This document shows positions 14,569 through 19,943 of a stretch of DNA of 19,943 nt, piece by piece. How positions within the stretch are numbered: the stretch's first letter is position 1; every line of letters begins with the position of its first letter. Under the pieces are notes generated by a model. It worked only from the letters and a program-made list of their open reading frames with translations. It did no database searches and was not told the DNA's origin. The DNA is from RGIG1666 sp045595745 (lineage in GTDB: Bacteria; Bacillota; Clostridia; UBA1381; UBA9506): contig JAZOBB010000126.1 in the NCBI GenBank assembly GCA_045595745.1, forward strand, positions 1 through 19,943, written 5' to 3'. The translations under genes were made by a program, and so were the position numbers.

Positions 14569-14640
14569 ATGAACAAACGGAACCCGTAGGGGTTACCCGA
14601 AAGCGTACTTTGTGTACGCTGAGAGGTGACGTTTGTTCAT
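14569..14640. other. Structured element, three-way-junction-like
   Basis: An 11-bp perfect closing stem (ATGAACAAACG at 14569-14579 with CGTTTGTTCAT at 14630-14640) encloses two hairpins: AACCC-GTAG-GGGTT (14581-14594) and a 7-bp AGCGTAC/GTACGCT stem (14602-14620) extended by ACC/GGT across an internal loop CGAA/GAGA. The strand is undecided. I do not recognise it as a known riboswitch. It could be an RNA gene, a leader element of cinA (154 nt downstream), or a small repeat. Confidence 0.6.
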
Positions 14641-14641
14641 A

Positions 14642-14742
14642 ACACAAAGCATTTAATTAAAAAATTTGCAAAGCAAATTTTTACATACAGAAAAAACTAT
14701 ATACTTTGCGCTGCCTTTTATTTTGTTTTACCTGCTTTGTGT
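14642..14742. repeat. Weak inverted repeats in the cinA upstream region
   Basis: A 10-bp AT-rich hairpin (14660-14669 with 14673-14682, AAA loop) lies inside a wider 9-bp inverted repeat (ACACAAAGC at 14642-14650 with GCTTTGTGT at 14734-14742). Neither is followed by a proper T-run. They may form the leader of cinA, whose promoter I cannot place with confidence. The rest of the gap to 14793 holds only the AAAAGGAG ribosome-binding site. Confidence 0.35.
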
Positions 14743-14793
14743 GGTCTGAACTTTTTTTACATCCCGCATACGATATAAAAAGGAGCACATATA

Positions 14794-16023
14794 ATGAATG
14801 CTGAAATAATCGCCGTAGGCACCGAGCTTTTATTAGGAGATATTTTAAACACCAACGCACGTTTTTTATCGCGCGAGCTGTCATCTTTAGGAATTGACGT
14901 TTACTATCAGGAGGTTGTAGGCGACAACCCCGACCGCTTAAAATCGGTTATACACACGGCAATTAATCGCTCAGACATTGTCGTTTTATCGGGCGGTTTA
15001 GGACCTACTGACGATGACTTAACAAAAGAAACAGTTGCAGACTATTTTAAGCTTCCGCTTTATTTTGATGAGCAGGTTATGAAAGAAATGACCGAATATT
15101 TAAGGGGCAGACATATAGTGCCGTCAAACAAAAAGCAAGCATATATCCCCGAGGGAGCAAAAATTATTCACAACAATTACGGAACAGCTCCGGGAATTAT
15201 AATCGAACAAGATGAAAAAATTGTTATAATGCTGCCCGGTCCTCCGCGCGAGCTTGAGCCTTTGTTTTTAGAGCAGGTAAAGCCTTATCTTGATTCAAAA
15301 TCTGACTATATTATGAAATCAAAGGTTTTAAGAGTGTTTGGCTTAGGCGAATCACTGGCTGCAGAACAGGTTAAGGATTTAATGGAAAGTGCGAATCCTA
15401 CTTTAGCTCCCTACGCAAAGGACAGCGAGGTAACCCTGCGCATAACCGCTAAAGCAAAAAACGAGGCTGAGGCAGACGCATTAATTGACGAAATGCATAA
15501 AAAGGTAAACGACCGAATAGGAGAATTTATATACGGCTTTGACGAGGACGAAATGAAAGCGGTTTTATGCCGTTTACTTACCGAAAAAGGAAAAACAATA
15601 GCGGCTGCAGAATCGTGCACAGCTGGGCTCTTTTCTGCTATGCTTGCAGATAACCCGGGTGCATCGGCAGTTTTGAGTGAAGGTGTTATAACCTATTCAA
15701 ACGAAGCAAAAGAAAAATATTTAAATGTTTCGCACGAAACTCTTTTAAAATACGGAGCAGTAAGCGAACAAACCGCACGCGAAATGGCAGAGGGTATTAA
15801 AAAAGCCGCTAAAAGTGACATTGGTGTGGGTATAACCGGCATTGCAGGACCTGACGGCGGAACACCCGAAAAACCCGTAGGACTGGTGTATGTAGGTATC
15901 GCACACGACGGTGGCTGTGAGGTTTTAAAGCTTAATTTAATTGGCACTCGTCAAAAAGTAAGATATGCAGCAGTATTAAATGCCATGAATGCTGTCAGAA
16001 AAATTCTTTTGGCTAAATCTTAA
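14794..16023 (+). CDS. cinA: CinA-family protein (nicotinamide nucleotide amidase / competence-damage inducible)
   Basis: Two-domain protein of 409 residues. Residues 1 to ~170 form the molybdopterin-binding-like domain (EIIAVGTELLLGDILNTN; SGGLGPTDDDLTKE), linked in the family to ADP-ribose or NAD-related phosphohydrolase activity. Residues ~250-405 are the CinA C-terminal domain, which deamidates nicotinamide mononucleotide; AAAESCTAGLFSAML and GITGIAGPDGGTPEKPVG are visible. Role: NAD salvage from NMN, plausible alongside recA because DNA ligase releases NMN during repair. ATG preceded by AAAAGGAG. Next gene is recA, 103 nt on, the classic Firmicutes pair, but here recA has its own promoter. 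Confidence 0.95.
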   Translation: MNAEIIAVGTELLLGDILNTNARFLSRELSSLGIDVYYQEVVGDNPDRLKSVIHTAINRSDIVVLSGGLGPTDDDLTKETVADYFKLPLYFDEQVMKEMTEYLRGRHIVPSNKKQAYIPEGAKIIHNNYGTAPGIIIEQDEKIVIMLPGPPRELEPLFLEQVKPYLDSKSDYIMKSKVLRVFGLGESLAAEQVKDLMESANPTLAPYAKDSEVTLRITAKAKNEAEADALIDEMHKKVNDRIGEFIYGFDEDEMKAVLCRLLTEKGKTIAAAESCTAGLFSAMLADNPGASAVLSEGVITYSNEAKEKYLNVSHETLLKYGAVSEQTAREMAEGIKKAAKSDIGVGITGIAGPDGGTPEKPVGLVYVGIAHDGGCEVLKLNLIGTRQKVRYAAVLNAMNAVRKILLAKS

Positions 16024-16041
16024 TAATTCTTAAAAATCTAC

Positions 16042-16070
16042 TTGACGAACGACTTATGTTGCGTTATAAT
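16042..16070 (+). promoter_or_regulatory. SigA promoter of recA
   Basis: TTGACG (16042-16047) and TATAAT (16065-16070) are 17 nt apart, one base from perfect. Start is expected near 16077, immediately before the LexA-type box. Confidence 0.88.
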
Positions 16071-16082
16071 ATAATCAAATAC

Positions 16083-16096
16083 AGAACATACGTTCG
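16083..16096 (+). promoter_or_regulatory. LexA (DinR-type) SOS box of recA
   Basis: The site reads AGAACATACGTTCG, matching the Bacillus-type SOS consensus CGAAC-N4-GTTCG at all but the first fixed base. It lies at about +6 to +20, where bound LexA would block promoter clearance. It implies damage-inducible expression of recA and the overlapping mtaD. Confidence 0.85.
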
Positions 16097-16126
16097 CAAA
16101 AGATGAAGCAATAAGGAGATAAAAAT

Positions 16127-17206
16127 ATGGCACTTGAAAGAAAGACTGTTGCAGCTAAAAAGGCTGCATCCGAGGCAAATGCAAATAAAAAAGAAGCTTT
16201 AGAAATGGCTATGAGCCAGATAGAAAAAACCTTTGGTAAAGGCTCGGTTATGAAGCTGGGCGAAGAAACCCGAATGAATGTCGAGGCTATTCCCACAGGT
16301 TCTTTAAGTCTTGATTTGGCTTTAGGAATCGGCGGTCTTCCGCGCGGAAGAATAGTTGAAATCTATGGACCTGAATCATCAGGTAAAACAACCTTGGCTC
16401 TTCACGCAATTGCAGAGGCTCAGCGATTGGGCGGCGATGTTGCATTTATCGATGCAGAGCACGCATTAGACCCTATTTATGCAAAAAATTTAGGTGTTGA
16501 TGTTGAAAATTTAATCGTTGCACAGCCCGATACAGGTGAGCAGGCTTTAGAAATTGCCGAAATGTTAGTCAGAAGCGGCGCAATTGATGTTATTGTTGTT
16601 GACTCGGTTGCAGCTTTAGTTCCGAAAGCCGAAATCGAGGGCGAAATGGGCGATTCGCACGTTGGCCTTCATGCACGCTTAATGAGCCAGGCTTTAAGAA
16701 AATTAGCAGGTGTTATAAATAAATCGAACACAATTGCAATCTTTTTAAATCAGCTGCGTGAAAAAGTCGGTGTTATGTACGGAAATCCTGAGGTTACAAC
16801 CGGCGGACGTGCACTTAAATTCTACGCATCTGTGCGTTTAGAGGTAAGAAAGCAAGAATTAATTAAACAGGGTACCGATGTTATTGGTGTTAGAACAAAA
16901 GCAAAGGTTGTTAAAAACAAGGTTGCTCCGCCGTTTAAAGAGGCGGAATTTGATATAATGTACGGCGAGGGAATATCGAAAGAAGGCTCTATTTTAGACG
17001 TTGCTGCCGAAATGAACATTCTGCAAAAGAGCGGAACGTGGTATAATTACGGCGAGCTGCGTTTGGGTCAGGGTCGTGAAAATTCTAAAAAATATTTAAA
17101 AGATAATCCTGAGCTGCGCGACGAAATAGAAGCCAAGGTTAGAGCATCTTTATCTTCGGCTCAAAATGAACAGGAAGTGGATTTATCTGATGAAAATACA
17201 GATTAA
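16127..17206 (+). CDS. recA: Recombinase RecA
   Basis: DNA-dependent ATPase that forms filaments on single-stranded DNA, performs strand exchange and triggers LexA self-cleavage. It has 359 residues. The Walker A motif GPESSGKTT spans 81-89; Walker B (IDVIVVDSVAALVPKAEIEG) and loop L1/L2 sequences (GEMGDSHVG; NQLREKVGVMYGNPEVTTGG) are intact. An Ala/Lys-rich N-terminal extension of about 20 residues precedes the usual start of homology (EMAMSQIEKTFGKGSVMKLG). The ATG is supported by AAGGAG 8-9 nt upstream. The C-terminal tail is acidic (EVDLSDENTD), as expected. Its last 17 nt overlap the start of mtaD. Confidence 0.99.
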   Translation: MALERKTVAAKKAASEANANKKEALEMAMSQIEKTFGKGSVMKLGEETRMNVEAIPTGSLSLDLALGIGGLPRGRIVEIYGPESSGKTTLALHAIAEAQRLGGDVAFIDAEHALDPIYAKNLGVDVENLIVAQPDTGEQALEIAEMLVRSGAIDVIVVDSVAALVPKAEIEGEMGDSHVGLHARLMSQALRKLAGVINKSNTIAIFLNQLREKVGVMYGNPEVTTGGRALKFYASVRLEVRKQELIKQGTDVIGVRTKAKVVKNKVAPPFKEAEFDIMYGEGISKEGSILDVAAEMNILQKSGTWYNYGELRLGQGRENSKKYLKDNPELRDEIEAKVRASLSSAQNEQEVDLSDENTD

Positions 17207-18476
17207 AAATGCCCATCTTATTACGATGGATGATGGCAAAATAATTGAAAACGGCTGTTTATGCATTGAAAATGATAAAATTTTATACATAGGTGAGCAG
17301 GCTTTGCCCGATGAGGATTTTGACCGCACAATTAACGCACGCGGTGCAATTGTTATGCCGGGTTTGGTTAACGCACACACGCATACACCGATGACTCTGT
17401 TTCGCGGGTATGCCGATGATATGACATTAAATGACTGGCTTTTTAATAAAATTTTTCCCGCAGAGGATAAGCTCGATACCGAGGCGGTATATTGGGGCTC
17501 TCTTTTAGCCTGCGCCGAAATGATTAAAAGCGGAACGACGCTCTTTGCTGATATGTATTTTATGAGCGAAAGCACAATCCGCGCGGTTTTAGAAAGCGGC
17601 ATAAATGCAAACATAGCCCGATGTGTTACGGGCACAAACAACGATTATAAAACCCGTCTTAACGAGGCAGAGGTGCTCTTTAATGAATATGACGGCGCAA
17701 ATAATGGTGCGGTTAAAATAGATTTTTCGGCTCACGCAGTTTACACCTGCTCAAAAGAGGCTTTAAAAGCCGTTGGTGAATCAGCAAAAAAGCATAATGC
17801 AGGTGTTCATATACATCTTAGCGAAACGATGAAAGAAAATCGCGACTGCTACAGCCAGTACGGAAAATCTCCGACCGAGGTTTTTCGTGATATGGGTATT
17901 TTTGAGTGCCCGACAAATGCGGCTCACTGCGTATTTTTAAGCGAAAACGATATGGAAATTTTAGCAGAAAATAATGTCGGTGTGTCTCATAATCCCATTA
18001 GTAACTTAAAGCTTGCAAGCGGTGTTGCTAATGTTAACGAAATGCTTGCAAAAAATATTTTAATCGGTGTGGGAACTGACGGAACGGCAAGCAACAATTC
18101 GCTTGATGTATTTGCTGAAATGAAAACCGCAGCTATTTTGCAAAAGGGCATTCGCCTAGACCCTACATTAATTCCTGCCAGAAAAGCACTCGAGATGGCA
18201 ACTGCATCAGGTGCCGAAATTTTAGGCAGAAGTGCAGAACGCGGTCAGCTTAAAAAGGGTATGAGGGCAGATGTTATAATTTTAGACCGAAATGCACCTA
18301 ATCTGATTCCGGTTCACAATCCCGAATCAACGGTTGTTTACAGCGCAAACGGCGCAAATGTTCAGACAACGATTATAAACGGAAAAATTGTTATGGAAAA
18401 CCGCGAGCTTTTAACCATAGATATGGACAGAGTTGCAAGCGGTGTAAAGGATGCAGTAAAACGAATGGAAATTTAA
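17190..18476 (+). CDS. mtaD: 5-methylthioadenosine/S-adenosylhomocysteine deaminase (amidohydrolase)
   Basis: Zinc-dependent amidohydrolase that deaminates S-adenosylhomocysteine or 5'-methylthioadenosine to the inosyl forms, part of SAM by-product recycling. From the ATG at 17190 it has 428 residues, the family length; the start is inside the recA 3' end, with AGGAAGTGG 9 nt upstream. Metal and catalytic residues: His63 and His65 (NAHTHTP), His209 and Glu212 (HIHLSET), His246 (AAHCVFL) and Asp297 (GTDGTASNNSLD). The late GMRADVIILD segment is the returning beta domain. Related enzymes deaminate guanine or chlorinated substrates, so the exact substrate is inferred. It probably shares the recA transcript, and a strong terminator lies 51 nt after the stop. 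Confidence 0.92.
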   Translation: MKIQIKNAHLITMDDGKIIENGCLCIENDKILYIGEQALPDEDFDRTINARGAIVMPGLVNAHTHTPMTLFRGYADDMTLNDWLFNKIFPAEDKLDTEAVYWGSLLACAEMIKSGTTLFADMYFMSESTIRAVLESGINANIARCVTGTNNDYKTRLNEAEVLFNEYDGANNGAVKIDFSAHAVYTCSKEALKAVGESAKKHNAGVHIHLSETMKENRDCYSQYGKSPTEVFRDMGIFECPTNAAHCVFLSENDMEILAENNVGVSHNPISNLKLASGVANVNEMLAKNILIGVGTDGTASNNSLDVFAEMKTAAILQKGIRLDPTLIPARKALEMATASGAEILGRSAERGQLKKGMRADVIILDRNAPNLIPVHNPESTVVYSANGANVQTTIINGKIVMENRELLTIDMDRVASGVKDAVKRMEI

Positions 18477-18526
18477 ATAAAAGGGGATGTTAAAAAACTC
18501 TGGAACGCAAGAAAACAAAAAATTGT

Positions 18527-18569
18527 AGCGGCTATAGCAAAATGAAATGTTTTGCTACAGCCGCTTTTT
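18527..18569 (+). terminator. Intrinsic terminator after mtaD
   Basis: A 16-bp stem with one mismatch (18527-18542 with 18550-18565), a 7-nt loop TGAAATG and a run of five T (18565-18569), then ATTT. It closes the recA-mtaD transcript. Confidence 0.9.
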
Positions 18570-18589
18570 ATTTAAATTGAACTTAACTA

Positions 18590-18618
18590 TGGAAAAATAT
18601 TAATTTTTATATTATAAT
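18590..18618 (+). promoter_or_regulatory. Promoter of the rRNA methyltransferase gene
   Basis: TATAAT at 18613-18618 has TGGAAA (18590-18595), four of six -35 matches, 17 nt upstream. The start near 18625 gives a ~34-nt leader. It follows the mtaD terminator, so this gene is an independent unit. Confidence 0.6.
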
Positions 18619-18658
18619 AAGTTATATACACATATTAAAACCAAAAGGACGGATTTAT

Positions 18659-19943
18659 TTGATAAAGAAAAACGAAATTTATCAGGCAGAAGTGGCATCT
18701 ACGGCATCTAGCGGTGACGGAATTTGCAGAATCGACAATCTCGCCGTTTTTGTAGAGGGTGCTTGTGAGGGTGATATTTTAGAAATTAAAATAACAAACG
18801 TAAAATCGAGCTATGCCAATGCCGAAATTTTGCGTATTATAACTCCATCTGCATTCAGAAAACAACCCGAATGCCCCGTATTTAACCGATGCGGAGGCTG
18901 TCAGCTTATGCACATAGATTATAAAAAACAGTTAGAGCTTAAAAAGCAGTTTGTTTTTGATTCTCTTACCAGAATAGGTCATTTAGACCTTGGCGAAGCC
19001 GAGTTTTTTGACACAATAGGGATGGAAAAACCCGAAAGATACAGAAATAAAATGGTTTTTCCTATCGGTAAAAAGGCTGACGGCCGCTTAACAGGCGGAT
19101 TTTATGCCGCTAAAAGCCATAATATAATTGCTCTTTCTGACTGTCTTTTGGGCGACAAATTTGCATCTGACTGCTTAGCTGCTGTTATCTCTTACATGAA
19201 AGAAAACAACGTTTCTGCTTATGACGAGACTACACACAAGGGCTTAGTACGCCGTCTTTTTGTTCGCACCGGTCTTTATTCGCACGAGGCAATGGCTGTA
19301 ATTTCAATAAACGGAAAATCTCTGCCTAACGAGAAAAAATTAGTAGATAAGCTTTTAAATATTCAATCAGGTGAGCTTAATTTATCAAGTATTGTAATTA
19401 ACATTAACGATTCTAAAAATAATTTGGTGCTAGGGGCGCAAAATCGCACCTTGTTTGGAAAAAAATCCATTTCCGACATTCTATGCGGCCTTGAGTTTGA
19501 AATCTCGCCTAACAGCTTTTATCAGGTTAATCCGATGCAAACAGAAAAGCTGTATAATACAGCAATAAATTTTGCCGAGCTTAAAGGCTCTGAAACTGTT
19601 TTGGATTTATATTGCGGAATCGGTACAATATCTTTGTGTGCAGCAAAAAAAGCTGCCCGTGTTATAGGTGTCGAAATAGTTGAGCAGGCAATTAAAAATG
19701 CCAAAGAAAACGCAACAAGAAACGGCATTAAAAACGCAGAATTTTATACCGGAAGTGCTGAAGATATCAGCCAGAAACTGCTTTCAGAGGGTTTATCGCC
19801 CGATACGATTTTTATTGACCCTCCACGAAAAGGCAGCGATGAAGTAACCTTAAATGCAATTTTAAATATGGCACCTGATAAAATTGTTTATGTCTCCTGC
19901 AATCCTGCAACCTTAGCACGCGACCTTAAATATTTAACCGCAG
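18659..19943 (+). CDS. 23S rRNA (uracil-5-)-methyltransferase, RlmD/RumA family, 3' end outside window
   Basis: SAM-dependent enzyme that makes 5-methyluridine in rRNA (some relatives modify tRNA). The frame opens with TTG at 18659, 9 nt after AAAAGGA, and stays open for 428 codons to the window edge. Residues 1-60 form a TRAM RNA-binding domain. Four cysteines for a [4Fe-4S] cluster (Cys72, Cys78, Cys81, Cys162; CPVFNRCGGC and ALSDC) match the E. coli RumA spacing and nearly its numbering. The SAM motif is VLDLYCGIGTISL (314-326); DPPRKG (387-392) and YVSCNP with the nucleophile Cys414 follow. The family is about 440-460 residues, so 15-30 are missing. Firmicutes often have two paralogues (RlmCD type), so the target uridine is not assigned. 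Confidence 0.93.
   Translation, partial: MIKKNEIYQAEVASTASSGDGICRIDNLAVFVEGACEGDILEIKITNVKSSYANAEILRIITPSAFRKQPECPVFNRCGGCQLMHIDYKKQLELKKQFVFDSLTRIGHLDLGEAEFFDTIGMEKPERYRNKMVFPIGKKADGRLTGGFYAAKSHNIIALSDCLLGDKFASDCLAAVISYMKENNVSAYDETTHKGLVRRLFVRTGLYSHEAMAVISINGKSLPNEKKLVDKLLNIQSGELNLSSIVININDSKNNLVLGAQNRTLFGKKSISDILCGLEFEISPNSFYQVNPMQTEKLYNTAINFAELKGSETVLDLYCGIGTISLCAAKKAARVIGVEIVEQAIKNAKENATRNGIKNAEFYTGSAEDISQKLLSEGLSPDTIFIDPPRKGSDEVTLNAILNMAPDKIVYVSCNPATLARDLKYLTA

Noticed and set aside
14569..14640. TPP, c-di-GMP, THF or fluoride riboswitch
   Set aside because: The CTGAGAGGTGA string briefly resembles part of a TPP element, but the required second conserved block and the overall layout are missing; the other classes do not match either.
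18491..18526. Tiny frame (13 codons) between mtaD and its terminator
   Set aside because: The GGGG string adjoins the ATG too closely and the composition is uninformative.
1..19943. CRISPR array, tRNA, rRNA, transposase or prophage genes
   Set aside because: No evenly spaced direct repeats, no tRNA cloverleaf or rRNA stretch, and no mobile-element protein was seen on either strand.

Overview
The window comes from a low-to-moderate G+C member of the Clostridia (Firmicutes/Bacillota). The evidence is an ntp-type V-ATPase operon in the Enterococcus hirae order (ntpF-I-K-E-C-G-A-B-D), a tagO/wecA-type wall-polymer gene, the ymdB/cinA/recA neighbourhood, strong GGAGG ribosome-binding sites, frequent TTG/GTG starts, a Bacillus-type LexA box (GAAC-N4-GTTC) and consensus SigA promoters. 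I cannot name the genus.

Left half (1-10962, all minus strand): tagO (undecaprenyl-phosphate sugar-1-phosphate transferase) and wecB/mnaA (UDP-GlcNAc 2-epimerase) are followed by the V-type ATPase genes ntpF, I, K, E, C, G, A, B and D; ntpD is still open at the window edge. One perfect-consensus promoter (TTGACA-17-TATAAT) lies upstream of tagO, and I see no strong terminator before the window edge, so cell-envelope precursor synthesis and the rotary ATPase may share a transcript. The K-ring subunit carries the residue set that binds Na+ in E. hirae NtpK, so the enzyme is probably a Na+ pump or Na+-driven synthase.

Central intergenic region (10963-11661): this is the richest non-coding part. 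It holds the tagO promoter; a divergent promoter that shares its -35 and runs into a strong terminator (a possible ~55-nt RNA); an unannotated ~160-nt structured RNA on the minus strand with an extended -10 promoter, a long rod-like hairpin and an intrinsic terminator; a GTAGGGG double-hairpin repeat enclosed by 14-bp inverted repeats; and the ymdB promoter.

Right half (11662-19943, all plus strand): ymdB, a 5-formyltetrahydrofolate cyclo-ligase gene and a shortened, motif-degenerate LarC-like gene form one tight operon. Next comes a small two-helix membrane protein with its own promoter. A 365-bp gap follows, holding a second GTAGGGG double hairpin and a three-way-junction-like element. Then come cinA, recA (with promoter and LexA box) overlapping mtaD, a strong terminator, and the 5' part of an RlmD/RumA-type rRNA uridine methyltransferase cut by the window edge.

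The least explained items are the rod-shaped RNA at 11218-11376, the paired hairpin repeats whose arms show compensatory base changes, the structured element at 14569-14640, and the LarC-like protein lacking both its HxHE-type motif and its C-terminal domain.
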